64,000 nucleotides of DNA from Dryocosmus kuriphilus (GCA_038277395.1 CM076196.1:94432385-94496384), one strand, 5' to 3'. Positions 21,010 to 33,480 are shown, counted from the first letter of the stretch. Made by a program: numbers and translations. The notes: generated by a model not told the origin, from the letters alone.

Positions 21010-21425
21010 AACCGGGATATTATTTTAATGATTGCCCGTCCGGGATCTGACCGGCTCTATATCGAGATCCGGTCGGGACAAACAGGGCCATACCTGATTT
21101 TGCCCGGTTCACTGTTTCCTAATTGCCTAGCCGGTTTTGGACCAGGCCCCGGTCGGGACCTAGTCGATACAAATCGGGCTAAACCTGACTCATCCCGGTT
21201 TACTGTTTCTTCATTACCCAGCCGGTCTCTGACCAGGCCCCGGCCGGGACTCAGTCGATACAAATCGGGCTGAACCTGACTCATACCGGTTTACTGTTTC
21301 TTCATTGCCCAGCCGGTTTCTGACCAGGCTCCAGTCGGGACCTGGTAGATACAAATCGGGCAAAACCTGACTCAGCCCGGTTCACTGTTCAGCCAAACCT
21401 GACTTAAACAGGTCGGGATCTGGTA
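21010..21425 (+). repeat. Left subterminal ~91-bp repeats of CACTA-1
   Basis: About three and a half units are spaced 90-93 bp by the TTTACTGTTTC landmark (about 21107, 21200, 21290 and 21381). Each contains CCAGCCGGT, a GGGAC block and GATACAAATCGGGC. Such arrays usually bind the transposon-encoded protein. Open frames across it are repeat artefacts. The matching right end (28130-28360) has shorter GACCGGGT-type repeats. Confidence 0.8.
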
Positions 21426-21521
21426 GACATAAATTTCAAATAGCTGCACCAAAAATTTGTGTAAACAGAAGTATCATAACCTTACAATCATGCACACAAG
21501 TTTTGCAATTTTTGATGTAAG

Positions 21522-24046
21522 AATGGACCAGAAGAGAAAACAGTTAATCCGCGAACAAAATCGTGTGCGAGCGAAAAAGCGCAGACTAATTGAAAAAATA
21601 AAATTTTAACATGAAATAATAAGTTCTGATTCTTCTGAACATTCAGATAGTGATAATTCAAATGATAGTGACACCGAAAGAATCAGAGCAGTAAACGATG
21701 GGGAATTATCAAACGACAATCAAGGTTAGTTTTTATATCTTTGGACACTGTATTTGTCAAATTTCTTCACAAATTTTGTAGATTCAAAACGAAAATTTTG
21801 CAAGTACATAAAGAAAAAGAAATGCTATTTAAGTACTAATTCCTGATATATTTTTCAGTATTACAACAAGTTGATGGAAATTTGGAAAATCTACAAGTCC
21901 CTGAAAACTTGGTTCATGATCATGATGGTAAAAAAATTTTTTTTGAAATTTTTATATGGTAGATTTTTACAACTATTAAGTGTGTTGATTTCATTAAAGG
22001 GTCTTTGCAGAATAGAGACACAATAATAAAATAATTATAATCCTAAAAAATTGTTTTAAAATTAACAAAAGTAATATTTTATGTTTATGTATAAGTAAAA
22101 TTTGTAAAGAATAATCAGAATATATCTACAATCTTATAATATTTACTTTATATTTAACAGAATCTGACGATAGTATTGCAGAGTCGACTTCACAGGAATA
22201 TGAAAATGCGAACTTGGATGAAATTGAGGAAGAACATTTTAGTTTTTCTTTAGAAAGCAGTGATTTAGATTCTGCGGAAGAAGAAAGTGATTTAGACGAT
22301 GATTCGGATAAGCAAAAGTTGCGTTTATGGGCAATTGAAAGTAAAATATGCCAGACTCAACTGGATAAACTGTTGAACATCTTAAGACGTCATCTTATGC
22401 CCAATTTGCCAAAATCGTCTAAAACATTTCTTAGAGCAAGTCAAGCAAAGTATAAGATAGTAGAAATGGAAAATAGTCAAGGTGGAAAAGGAACCTTTGT
22501 CTACTTTGGAATTGCAAATGGACTGCAAAGATGTGTAAATGAGAAATTGCACAAAAATGGAATAATAGAAATACAAATTCATGCTGACGAAGTACCTGCG
22601 TCAAAATCTGGAACCGAGCATTTGTGGACTCTTGCAGGGAAAGTTCACTTTCATCCGGATATTTATAAACCCTTTGAAATTGCAATTTATGATGGCGAGG
22701 GTAAACCGAAAACTGCAGAGATATTTTTAAGCCGTTTCGTCAATGAATTAAATGAATTACAAGAAAATGGAATATACATAGACGGAAAACATTTAGAGTT
22801 CACATTGAAATGCATTATTGCTGACACACCTGCTCGAGCTTTTTTAAAGAACACTGTAGGTCACACTGCCATTTTCGCTTGTGAAAGGTGCTCTGTTACA
22901 GGTATAAGAGTAGAGGGTAAAACAGTTTACCCTTCCACTGATGCGGAAGAAAGAACTAATGATTCTTTTCGAAATTTGCAACAACCTGAACATCACCATG
23001 GGCCATCAGCTTTTCTGCGCGTTGTTCCGCTCTTGAATATGGTAGCAATTTTCGTACTCGATTTCATGCATCTCTGTTTCCAAGGAATTATGAAACAGCT
23101 TATTCAATACTGGATGTCGGGTGACTTAAATTATAAGTTGAGTGTTCGAAACAGAAATATCCTCACTAATCGCCTTCACCACATAAAGTGTCAAATTCCG
23201 AAAGAGTTTCAAAGAAAGACAAGGTGCATTCAATCCTACTTGAAGTGGAAAGCTACAGAATTGAGATTTTTTCTACTGTATTGTGGACCAATAGTATTAA
23301 AAGTTCTCCTAAAGGATGAACTCTACCTTCACTTCTTGCTCCTGCATGCTGCTTGCAGAATTATATGCAGTCCACTAATCTGTACTAAATATGCGAGTCA
23401 ATCAAAGCAGTATTTCAAAGTTTTTTTTATCGCTCTAAAGGATTATTATGGTGAGAAATCTCAAGGTGTTAATGCTCACCATCTAATTCATTTAGTAGAC
23501 GACGTAAACTTCCTTAATTGTAATTTGAGTTTGGTTACAGCTTTTCCCTTTGAAAATTTTCTTGGACAAATCCAAAAGTATCTTCGTACTCCTTTTCGCC
23601 GACTTGCTCAGTTGTGTCGTAGATTTCACGAGCGAAGTTTTTTGTGGAAGGAGAAAGTACAATTGCCACCTATAGTCGACATTAAAAAGGTCTCCCGGAA
23701 TGGTTCTATTAAAGAAATCACATTTAGACAATTTAGCATAACAACATCTTCTCCCAACAATCTGATAATTTTAGACGACGGTACAATTGTGAAAGTTAAA
23801 CATTTTTTTGGAAATATCGAGACTCCTGAGCTGTTGCAAGTGGAAGGAAAAATTTGGGAGAAAAAAAGATCTATATTTACTTATCCGTGTGATTCAGCTA
23901 AGTTACAATCTTGGAAGTTGAACAACAAAGTCTCTGAAAGAGTTATTAATTGTCCTGTAACTTCGATTAAAAATAAGATGGTAAAATTATCCGTTGAAAA
24001 AGAAAATGGCTCAGAGAAATTTTATGCTATTGGAATGTCACATTAA
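21522..24046 (+). CDS. CACTA-1 tnp2-like transposase, three exons
   Basis: The main exon (about 22161-24046) is long and open. Two small acidic upstream exons are suggested by consensus splice sites: 21522-21725 with donor GGTTAG, and about 21860-21927 ending at GGTAAA. The main exon begins after TTTAACAG. Motifs: IEIQIHADEVPASKSG with the first Asp, LKCIIADTPARAFLKN with the second, FACERCSVTGIRVEG (zinc-binding cysteines), EHHHGPSAFLR, and VLDFMHLCFQGIMKQLI, the DxMH...G block of tnp2-type transposases. An in-frame TAA at 21607 in the first exon may mean the start lies downstream or that the copy has begun to decay. Role: excision and insertion of the element. Confidence 0.85.
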
Positions 24047-25279
24047 AACTGTATTTAAACTATTTCTTTGAAATGCATTAAAAAAATATATATATACTCA
24101 ATAAAAAGTTAAAGGTTTCTGTTAATAATTTATTTCGTTTATTTATGAAAGACAGTCTAAAATTGCAATAGATGACTATACAAAAGTTCCCTGAAGGGTG
24201 TTGGAATCAAATTCTAACCTCTAAATTCGATTTCCCAGTCACCTATCTGCGATTATGTTTGAAAAATTCACTTTTGTAATTTTTATCTCGAAATAAATAA
24301 TTTGTGCTTATTTTGATGTATATTTATTTGAATTTATAAACATTGATTTTATATTGATTTTTAGACTCCTACTGAGTATACGAAATCGTTAAGTAACTTC
24401 TTTTTTATTTTGAGAAATTTTTTACCATTAAAATATACGTAAACGTTTCTTGTATTTAAGAATAACAAATATTAGCTCATTTTTCTAAGCTTCATAAAAT
24501 CTTCAATGATGATGAAAGATTTAAAACATAAAGAAAAATAATTTTATCCAGATATTCCATATGAGATTTTGAATTGCGCTAACCTGACCTGTGTCACGTG
24601 ACACTGATTATTTTATTAATGGCGTCATGGCTAACTTTCGGCTGCTTTCGGACAAAGCTTTAAGCTGCTTTAATGTACTTTAATGCTAGAACGCACTACA
24701 CGCCGGATTGTGACGTTTTCGAAAATTGGGTGCAACGTGAATTTCCTGAAGGAAGTAAATCGTTTGTAAAGTAAGTAAATTATTTATACGTTTCTTAGAT
24801 ATATGAATCAAGCACAAACCTTCGAGTATCCCGAAAATTCTTCCACGTGGTCTTTTATGTTAGTGGTAAATTCAATGTTTCATTGATTTTAAAAACACTA
24901 GTTAAAATTCAAATTTAGCCTCTAATCTAAAAATTAAACTAACCATTAATCTCAAAGACAGTGTGAAAGCATAAAAGATATACTCAAACAATTTTTAAAT
25001 ACTAGTTCAATTTAGCTTTTAACCTAAAAATTTAATTTGCCACTAACCTCAAAGACAATGTCAAAGCATATAATTCCTGTTTCTACTTTCCCAATACAAA
25101 TTCGTTTGGTGAATTTCTTTATAATTTGGATGTACTCATCTTAAAATATTGGTTGACTAGCCAGAAACATAATATCAAAAAAGCAAAGTTGTCACCTGTG
25201 TTTTAAATTAAAAAGGTGTATCGAAATGGTTCTATATTAAAGAAATTACATTTAAACAACTTTTTTCATCTTTTTACAG
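24047..25279 (+). other. Intergenic region of CACTA-1 with a likely promoter and 5' exon of the second gene
   Basis: After the transposase, an AATAAA signal near 24100 fits its polyadenylation. Around 24640-24770 a less AT-rich stretch ends in AAAGTAAGT, a good splice donor, and probably forms the 5' untranslated exon of the accessory gene. The rest up to the TTTTTACAG acceptor before 25280 looks like intron. Confidence 0.5.
24591..24604. promoter_or_regulatory. 14-bp perfect palindrome with an E-box core
   Basis: GTGTCACGTGACAC is fully symmetric and contains CACGTG. It lies about 50 bases upstream of the probable 5' exon of the DUF4806-like gene, a suitable place for a bHLH-type or transposon-encoded regulator. 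Function is inferred from position only. Confidence 0.4.
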
Positions 25280-28059
25280 GTGAAAATGAGTTCTGAAATG
25301 GAAAATGATTATTTGTACCAGCTGGTACAATTTGTTCGCCGTGGTCCTAAGGCTCCAGTCAAAATTGTTGATTGTGTTCCCAGTGATTGGGTAACATACC
25401 AAAAAAATGGAGGGAGGTTAGAGTGTAAATTTATGCCGCCACCATATGATCATGAAAAAATTAAGCATCTTCGTCATTTGGTAAAAACGAGAGCCCCTGC
25501 TCCTGCTGAATGGCCGGTGTATACTGTGATAGTAAAAGGGTCTGCCAGTAAGCAGTTTTTCATTATGCTTTTTTTTTAATTAGAGGGTGGCCACCAACCT
25601 GAAAACTGGTAACTGGTTCAACACGATTAAAAACTATTACGCTTTCTCCATTTCTCAATCGTTCAGAAGATTTTAAGCCATTTTAACGAATTTTAAGAGA
25701 TTTAAAGCACCTCTAGATGACTTAAAAAAATTTCTAAAAGATTTTAATGGATATAAAGAGACCTAAAATGATGTTAAGTAATTTCGAAAGACTTAAAAGA
25801 GTTTAAAGATTTCTAAGAGCTTTAAAGTGTTTTTCAATGAATTTAAAGAATCTCAAGAGATTTCAAAGAAACATTAAAGAATTTTAACAAATTATAAGTG
25901 ATTTTTGAGAATTATTGACAGATTCTAAGGCATTAAAAATATTTTAAATAAACTAAAGTAATTTTGAATGGTTTTCAAAAACTTGAAATATTTCTCAAAA
26001 TATTTTAAAGTCCTATATTATATATAATATATTATATAAATACATTTCTGTCCAAAGATTTCAAAATATTTGAAAAAAAACTGAAAGCCTTTCAAACGAT
26101 TTTTGATGGTTTTAAAGAATTTCAAAGAATTTTAAAAGATTCTAAAATACATTAAAGTATTTAAAGATGTTCAAAATTATTTGTAAGAATTTTAAAGCAT
26201 TCTGAAAAGGTTATGTAATATGTCATTTTAAGAGATTTTAAAATATTTTTAAAAACTTCAATTTATTAATTGAATTTCAATTCTTTGGACCCTTAACCTA
26301 ATAGCTTTCCATCAACATCCTAAAATGTATATTTTTGTTTAAGGAACTTTTAAAGATGCTACAGAGCGCCTAAAGGAGCTTGAAACTGAAGAATTTGCGT
26401 TTTCGCAAGACAGTGATGCCACACCTGAACAAAAAGCTGCTCGAATTGTACAACAATATAAACAAAAAAGATTAATTGTAAGCAGTAAAACTGAAGCAGC
26501 TTTACATAATGTTGACGATCTTCTCTCAGATTCAGAGGAAGTAAATATACGAGAAGCACCCAAAAAGAAGGGGTTTGCAAAAGCTTCTTCAAAGACAAAC
26601 ACCTTCGCTTCGGAACATGCATTAAGTAAACGCCTAAACGAACTGGTCGATTCAGATTTGAGTACGTAATTGTGCTTAATAATTTAAATTTCTTTTTACT
26701 TTATATAACAGATTTATTTTCACGATCTTCTTTGGAATAATGTATTGTCGAATTATTTCAGGTGACGAAGGCCTGGATGGTACATATTTTAGCAGAAAAA
26801 ACGTTGCCAAAGTCTAATGTTCCATATAACAAAGTTTACTCAGATTCGTCCGAAGAGGAAAACATAAAAAACGTATCAACAAAAAGCGGTCTCAAGCATT
26901 CAAATGTTCTGCCTGAAACTGGAATTTTCCTGAACCAAAGCCTATTGGAATAAGTAGAGAAAAACCAAAACTATTAAGTCAAACTTCTTCTAGTAACCTC
27001 CCAAAGGAATCCACGACGGACAGCAAACAAAAACAGAAGAAAAAATCTGGAAAAAACAAAACCACTGGTAAGTTTGGAATGTCCATAAGAAATTTAAATA
27101 TAAAACTTGAAACGTTTTACGCTAAAAATGTTTTATGTATATTTTTCTGTTTATTTAGATTCATCGTTATTGTGTCGCATCTATGACGATTTACAAGTTA
27201 TGAAGGTCGAATTACAGAAAATTAAGGTCGACGTGGAAGAGATTAAAATAAATCAAAAACAGGCAGAACATGCTCAAAATGAAGATTCAATAGACAAAGG
27301 AATACGCGAAGACTTTCTTATTAAATATAACTTAAAAGTACCTTTTACACTGTTCGAAGAATTCGATGAATTTGATCACAATCTTTTAAAAAACGAAATC
27401 TTTCGAAATGATTTTGTAAGTATGAATAACAAAATTTTAGTAAAATTTAACAAAGTAACGACTTTTAAACGCATACTGGTAATATTTTCTTTCGTTATGT
27501 CTTTCAGATGAAGTCATTGCCTAAATGTTTCGACAGGACTTACACACCTACTAAAACTTTAGGGAATATTTTAAGAAAATATTTGGCAGCTAATTTGGCA
27601 ATGCAATGTACTGCCGTTAAACGGATGCCGAATAAGTGTTTGCTAAGAGAAACTGCCTTTTATGATTGCATATACGGTATGTATTTTAAAATTATTATGT
27701 AGAATACTCAAAAACCTATTTTTTCACCAAAATGTTATTAATATTTTTTTGCAGGAGTACTTTCTGAAACTCACCACGATGCTGCTACCGGTAAATTAAT
27801 TACAGAAAATGTATATGGTATCGCCTTAGGTAACGCATTGGGGAACGCCAAAGACTGGAGTGGTGGAAGGACCAAAAAAAAAAATCCTATGCAAGAAGAC
27901 ACAAAAAAGTCTTGCAAAAATATCAAGTCGAGGAAGCGGAAGTTGACGAAGCTGAAACGGAAGTTGACGAAGCGGAAGTTGACGAAGCTGGAAACAAGTG
28001 TGGAAGCGAAATATAAATTTAATCTTATTTTTCAAAATATTATTGTTTTTTCACAATAA
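25280..28059 (+). CDS. CACTA-1 accessory protein with DUF4806-like C terminus, about six exons
   Basis: Exon 1 (25280-25545, ATG at 25286) encodes YQLVQFVRRGPKAPVKIVDC and an aromatic WPVYTVIVKG end, the N-terminal module usual in DUF4806 proteins. Exon 2 (about 26343-26664) is a charged linker. Exon 3 (26762-27065) is serine/lysine-rich and needs one frameshift. Exon 4 (about 27158-27418) has a coiled coil (LQVMKVELQKIKVDVEEI) then KVPFTLFEEFDEFD. Exon 5 (27509-27676) has LRKYLAANLAMQCTA, the DUF4806 core. Exon 6 (about 27755-28059) ends in a lysine-rich tail. Splice sites are consensus. The domain's function is unknown; here it is probably the second, DNA- or chromatin-binding protein of the transposon. 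Confidence 0.75.
25660..26285 (+). repeat. Degenerate GATTTTAAAG-type simple repeat in an intron
   Basis: The intron between accessory exons 1 and 2 consists of irregular copies of phrases like GATTTTAAAGAATTTTAA over about 600 bases. It is low-complexity, non-coding and probably arose by slippage. Confidence 0.6.
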
Positions 28060-28373
28060 AAATTAGTATTCGTAACATACGTTGGCCTATTTTTGAAAAT
28101 CCCTTTTTTTATTACTGTACTATAGTGGGACCAGGATTTGATGGAGCAACCCGGTAAAAAACCAGCCGGATGCTGACCGGGTTGCCCTATTTTTATCCGG
28201 GATTCGACCGGGTTGACCGGCCAGCATCCGGCTAGGTAGCCCGATCGGGATCCGTCTAGCGCAGCGTGACGAAACCGACCAGAATCCGACCGGGTAGCCT
28301 GTTCGGATCCAGGAAACAAGCAGGGCGACCCGGCTGGAATCCGGCCCGATCCTGGTTACAATTTCCACACGGG

Positions 28374-28374
28374 A

Positions 28375-28412
<38 letters not shown>

Positions 28413-29340
28413 ATTCCAATATTTATAAAAAAAAGATTCTGCAAAATATTTTTCACAATGTCTGAACTAGGATAAGAGGGTGCGGGCAGGTGTGTGGATG
28501 AGACAGGAGTCTTAATTGTCTCAATTTCTAGACGGGCATTAATAACGGAGACGAGATTTTACCTGCATTTTCAATTTACCTTCATTTCTATTTGAATTTT
28601 GAGATTTTCAATATTGAATTTTATGAGATTCTTCGTAGACTCTTACCTATTCCTTTGTATGTAATATTTATAATAGGCTCAGTCAGCTTGTCAAAATAAT
28701 GATTCTTGTCCAAATTTCCAAACTGTCGTAAATTGAAGCAGGAACTCCATGACAGATTAACCAAAGGCAAACATTCAAATCACCGACTCCCTTTTAATGT
28801 ACACAATTAGTTTTACACATAAAAAGAAAAATGCTTTTCAGATATTTTGCTGAAGCAATTCTTCCTTCATGGCAGTTTTCTTCTAATGGATAATTTATAA
28901 CTTATTATAGTGTTTTTAGTACTTATGACGATGATTTGCGACTGCAAATTTTTATGTAGTTGATATACTTTTATATTGTTTATACAGTAATCTCTTGGGC
29001 ATATATTGATAATGCAAATTTTATATCGTTTTCAAATTAGATCTAAGAATATTTTATGAAAATAAATTGCAATCCGATTTATTGTACATATAATAAAAAA
29101 AACTCTTGATATTTTGAATCATATATATTATTTTATCATAAATATAAAAAGTAATGAAATGCCACTAAAGCATCCACGATGAAACAAAAACTCAGCTAAG
29201 TGTTGTCCATGTATGCAATATGATAAAAACATATAATTATATTTCATTAAAGACTTAAATAATATAAAGACAAATTGGCAAAGGTGCATTATATTATTTT
29301 AAGTAAAAAAATTTTGTTTTACTGTTTCAGAAACTTTCGG
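28374..29340. other. Poly-T tract and unassigned AT-rich DNA right of CACTA-1
   Basis: A T run of about 30 bases starts just after the right terminus (about 28377-28407). On the opposite strand it could be the poly-A tail of a LINE, but no LINE coding follows. The rest has no gene or recognised repeat. Confidence 0.45.
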
Positions 29341-30470
29341 CTATATCCTTATTTTTCATATATATAGCCATCATTTGGCCTTCTGGCAATTAATATACAG
29401 CTTTTTAAGCAATAAATAGTACAAAAATAAAATCGCAAGAACTGCACCTTTTTATTTAGATTTAAAAGATATTCTTTCCATTTTAACAACTTTTGACCAC
29501 CATTCTCATTTTCCATGTTTTTACCCGTCATTTGGCCTTCTGGCAATTAATACACAGCTTTTTAAGCAATAAATAGTATAAAAATAAAATCGCCAGAGCT
29601 GCACCTTCTTATATAAACTTAAAAGAAATTCTTTCCGTTTTACCAAATTTTGACGACATTCTCATTTTTTATATACTTAGCCATCATTTGGCCTTCTGGC
29701 AATTAATATACAGCTTTTTAAGCAATAAATAGTACAAAAATAAAATGGCAAGAACTGCAACTTCTTATTTAAACTTAAAAGAAATTATTTCCGTTTTACC
29801 AACTTTTGACGACATTCTCATTTTCCATTTACTTAGGCATCATTTGGCTTCCTGGCAATTAATACACAGCTTTTTAAGCAATAAATAGTATAAAAATAAA
29901 ATAGCCAGAACTGAACCTTCATATTTAAATTTAAACGGAATCCTTTTCGTTTTACCAACTTTTGACGACATCTTCATTTTTCATATACTTAACCATCATT
30001 TGGCCTTCTGAAAATTGTGTATACACCTTTTCCAGCACTAAATAGTATAAAAATAAAATCACAAGAACTGCACCTTATTATTTAATTTTAAAAGAAATTC
30101 TTTCCATTTTACCAACTTCTGACGATATTCTCTTTTTTTTTCTAAACTTAGCCAACCTTTGTCCTTGCGTCAATTGATATCTGCAGCTGTTTTAAGCAAT
30201 AAATGATATAAAAATAAAATCATCAAAACTGCACCTTCTTATTTCAATTTAAAAGAAATTCATTCCATTTTACCAACTTTTGACGACAATCTCATTTTTC
30301 ATATAGTTAGCCATCATTTGGCCTTCTAGCAATATCTTTTTAAGCAATAAATAGTATAAAAATAAAGTCGCAAGAACTGCACCTTATTATTTAATTTTAA
30401 AAGAAATTCTTTCCGTTTTACCAAATTCTGTCCATTTTCTCATGTTTTTTTGTGACTTTCTAAATTTTCA
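29341..30470 (+). repeat. ~156-bp minisatellite, about seven units
   Basis: Units are spaced 156-157 bp by the CATTTGGCCTTCTGGCAATT landmark (29372, 29529, 29685, 29841, 29997, then two weaker units). Each also contains AAGCAATAAATAGTA and AGAACTGCACCTT. Two more units of the same family occur at 45560-45800, on the far side of Gypsy-1. Short frames here are repeat artefacts. Confidence 0.85.
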
Positions 30471-31498
30471 CAGTGCAGGATTTCGACTCTTTAAAAGTAA
30501 AAATATGAGTCTTATATATAAATTTTGTAGCTTTTTCCGAGGTGAATAATTCCGCTCCTTAATATTTTCTCATATCTTGCATAGTTTCGCTGAAAAGTGG
30601 TTTTCTTTACATTTAATAATATATTTCACGAATAACTCAAAAACTATGCATCTCTACAAAAAAATGACAGAAGGAAAATTTATAGATCCTTTTGAGGTGA
30701 ACATTTTTGTTTATTATAATTTTACCGTATTTTGCATAGTTTGGCAGGAAATTTGAATTTTTGATTTTTAATAACGTTTTCTCGATTAAAACAAAAACCG
30801 TGCATCTTATCAAAAAAGAAAAAAATTTGAAAAATCACAAAAGAACTCTGCTATTCTACAATGGATTAAAAAAAATTGATTGTCGACCGCGAAGCGCGAG
30901 TATCGTGATGAGAATGTATTCCTCAAGGTCGATAGAGCCTCAAGTAAAATAATTTCTTTTCTAATTTTGAATAAAATTCAAATGCAATAATTTCTGCAAG
31001 GTAGTTGTTTTGAAAGTTTAGGATAAAAGTGACAAAAATTACCAAATTACACGGGTCAATGTTTTAATCTTTACTTCAAAGGTTTATACGATGTATAAAC
31101 ACCGAGCGCGTAGTGCAAGGGAAGTATAGTATCGAGCTCGAAGCGCGAGTTCCAACTGACGCGCGCCCTAGTTTGATTAAAACAACTATATTATACGTTG
31201 CATGAATAAACTATGCAATGGATCAAAAAGTTGTTTTCAGAAAATTTGTAGGTCTTTTCAGGGTGAATAATTTTGCTTTTTGAAAATTTTCCATATCTTG
31301 CATATTTTTGCTGAAAATTCGATTTTTTTTATATTTAATAAAATATTTTACGAATAAATTAAAGACTATGCGACTTTGCAGAAAAGTTATAGAGAGATAA
31401 TTTTATAGATAGTTCTGTGATGAACAAGTTTCTTTATTATCATTGTTTTCGTATCTTGAATATTTTGGCGGGAAACCATAATTTTTTATGTTTTAATA
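30471..31498 (+). repeat. Longer degenerate repeat around the Gypsy-1 insertion site
   Basis: Diverged units of very roughly 300 bp repeat phrases such as CATATCTTGCATAGTTT, CTGAAAA, CTCAAAAACTATGCAT and AAAACAAAAACCGTGCAT. The same family resumes at 45113 after Gypsy-1. Two GCGAAGCGCGAG-type GC islands (about 30890 and 31130) stand out from the AT-rich background. No coding region. Confidence 0.65.
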
Positions 31499-31727
31499 TG
31501 TAGAGCACGATGGTCTCACCGGGGAAGGGAAGAGGATGTGGACGCCGAGAGACAAAGGGTAAAACACGATGAAAACAGGGGGAATGTCGAGGATTTAAAC
31601 AATATATTCGGACTTACAAATATTAGATGCAACAACGGCGTCAGTTCGAATAATATCAACGGCCGGCTTGAGAGCCCACAACAGCTTGCGAAACGCAGTA
31701 TAGACTAATAGAGAGACTGGCTGAAAA
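31499..31727 (-). repeat. Truncated 3' LTR of Gypsy-1
   Basis: Matches the 5' LTR from TGTAGAGCA inward, with an extra ~40 bases around 31540-31580. The similarity ends near 31727, where pol sequence begins, so the first ~85 bases of this LTR in element orientation are missing. Confidence 0.85.
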
Positions 31728-33480
31728 CCCAAAGCTTGTCTACTGTCGTGATTTTCTTTTAGAACCTGGTTTCGTAATTTTTTCGGTACGACGAGTTTCC
31801 ATGGGTTGGAGCCTGGTAATACAGTAGATTTTAAAGGGTCAGTCCTGTAAAAATAGAGTTTAGAGTCTCGTATGCGCCATTTTTCGCGTTCTTCCGGTTT
31901 CTTTTTATTTGACTTCATTTAGCTGAGTACCAGTCATCTGTCTGATCGTCTCAGTCCGCTTTTGGTTTTTCTATGCTCCACGATAACGCGAACGGGACCG
32001 CCTTTATCGTTTCTTTCGACCTTAATAGGGCGTCCGGTACTACATTCGAACTACCCTTTCTATAAATCACCTCGTAATCGTATTCGAGCAGTTCCAGTGC
32101 CCCTCTGGCTAGTCTTCCGGTTGGATTTTTAAAGTTACGGAGACATTTTAACGCTAAATGGTCTGTAATGACTTTGAAACTATAGACTTCGAGGTACGTT
32201 CTAAATTTTCTGATTGTCCACACCACGGCTAAGCACTCTTTTTGTGAGGCCGAGTATCGGGTTTCCGTGCCGCTGAGGGCTCTACTCGCGTATGCTATCA
32301 CACAATTTTTACCCCTATTGTTTTAGTAAGTACGGCTCCTGAACCCGTATTATTGCTACCTGTTTCTAGCTGAAAGGCTTGTGCAAAATCTGGACAAGTT
32401 AGAATTGATGCTGTAGTTAAAAGATCCCGAACTTTTAGGAAAGCTTCATCCTGTTCTAGTCCCCACTCTCATGCCTTATTCTTTTTTAATAATCTATTTA
32501 GGGGTTCCATAATTTCTGAAAAGTGTGGCATGAACTTTAGGTACCAGTTGAGCAGTGGCTGGATTTTATGCTCGTCAACATTGAGACCCTTTTCATTAAC
32601 TTTAAAACCCAAATACCTTATTTCTGAGCAGCCAAATTCGCATTTATCTGGACTGATTGTTAAATTTGCCTTATTTAATTTATCCAAAACTATATTCAAA
32701 TATTTTAAATGATCCTCAAAGTCTCCTGTAACTATAATTATGATATCCAAATAGCAAGAAACGTCAGGCTTAAAGCCTGGAGTAATTATTTTATCCATAA
32801 GCTTTTGGAAAGTGGCTGGTGCATTGGTTATACCAAATAGCATTCTGTTAAATTCAAACATGCCCTTACCGGGTACTGTGAATTCTGTAATCGGTCTTGA
32901 ATTTTCTTCCAAAGGGATTTGTAAATATGCCATTTTTAAATCAATTTTTGAAATATATTTTGCTGCTCTAAGTCTGTCTAAGATTTCGGGCGTGAGTGGT
33001 ATTGGATAAAGGCATTTTTTGTCGACATTATTAACGCGGAAATCAAGTCAAAATCTGTATTCCCCGTTCGGTTTTTTAATCATGACAATTTGGTTTGACC
33101 AATCTGAATGGGAGTGTCTTATATTTCCCTGTTCTAGCATTCTGTCAACTTCCTTAAATATTTCCTGTTTAATTTTGGGGCTTACATGGTAATATCGCTG
33201 TTTCCTTGGCTCGTGTCCCTGAACATCAATTTTGTGTTCTGTTAAATTGTTTTCTCCATGTTCTTTCCCCTGATAAATTTTGATTTTTTCCTCTAATAAT
33301 TTTTCTAACTGAGTTTGTTGGTTATTGCTTAACTCAACAATACGCTCGCAAATTTCCGAAGAATAACTCTCCTGTTTTACAATTTTTCTTGGATAGTCTA
33401 AAACACCGTTTAATAAAATTGTCCTGTTTTTTAAATTAAACCATCGGTTTCTATTATTCCTTTCTACCAGTTCGCTAATT
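31595..33480 (-). pseudogene. Gypsy-1 pol: RT, RNase H and integrase start
   Basis: From 33480 downward: a linker and RT finger region in broken frames, then KMAYLQIPLEE (about 32933), MLFGITNAPATFQKLMD and SCYLDIIIIV (about 32760), where the YLDD catalytic site has lost its second Asp. RNase H follows with IAYASRALS, YSASQKECLAVVW and ITDHLALKCL (32301-32100). The connection to integrase has KKLRNQVLKENHDS, just reaching the first zinc-finger His. The frame then runs straight into LTR-derived codons at about 31727. The catalytic integrase core is absent. Mutated YLDD and deletion make this non-functional. Confidence 0.85.

Larger units (their letters stand above)
20943..28373 (+). mobile_element. 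CACTA-1: CACTA/EnSpm-like DNA transposon with two spliced genes
   Basis: The ends are a perfect 13-bp inverted pair, CCCGTGTGGAAAT and ATTTCCACACGGG, with AA on both sides as a possible 2-bp duplication. Subterminal repeats rich in CCGG and GACCGGGT lie inside each end. The 7.4-kb interior has a tnp2-type transposase gene followed, in the same direction, by a multi-exon DUF4806-like gene. Two genes with subterminal repeats is classic CACTA design, but the termini do not begin with CACT, so the superfamily call rests on the transposase. Confidence 0.85.

Noticed and set aside
21028..21284. Overlapping frames on both strands near the CACTA-1 left end
   Set aside because: Both are translations of the ~91-bp subterminal repeat, seen from repeated peptide phrases in each.
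28374..28440. Continuation of Penelope copy B on the far side of CACTA-1
   Set aside because: The reverse reading after the right terminus is a lysine run from the poly-T tract, then sequence without Penelope motifs. A clean split of the Penelope element by CACTA-1 is therefore not shown.
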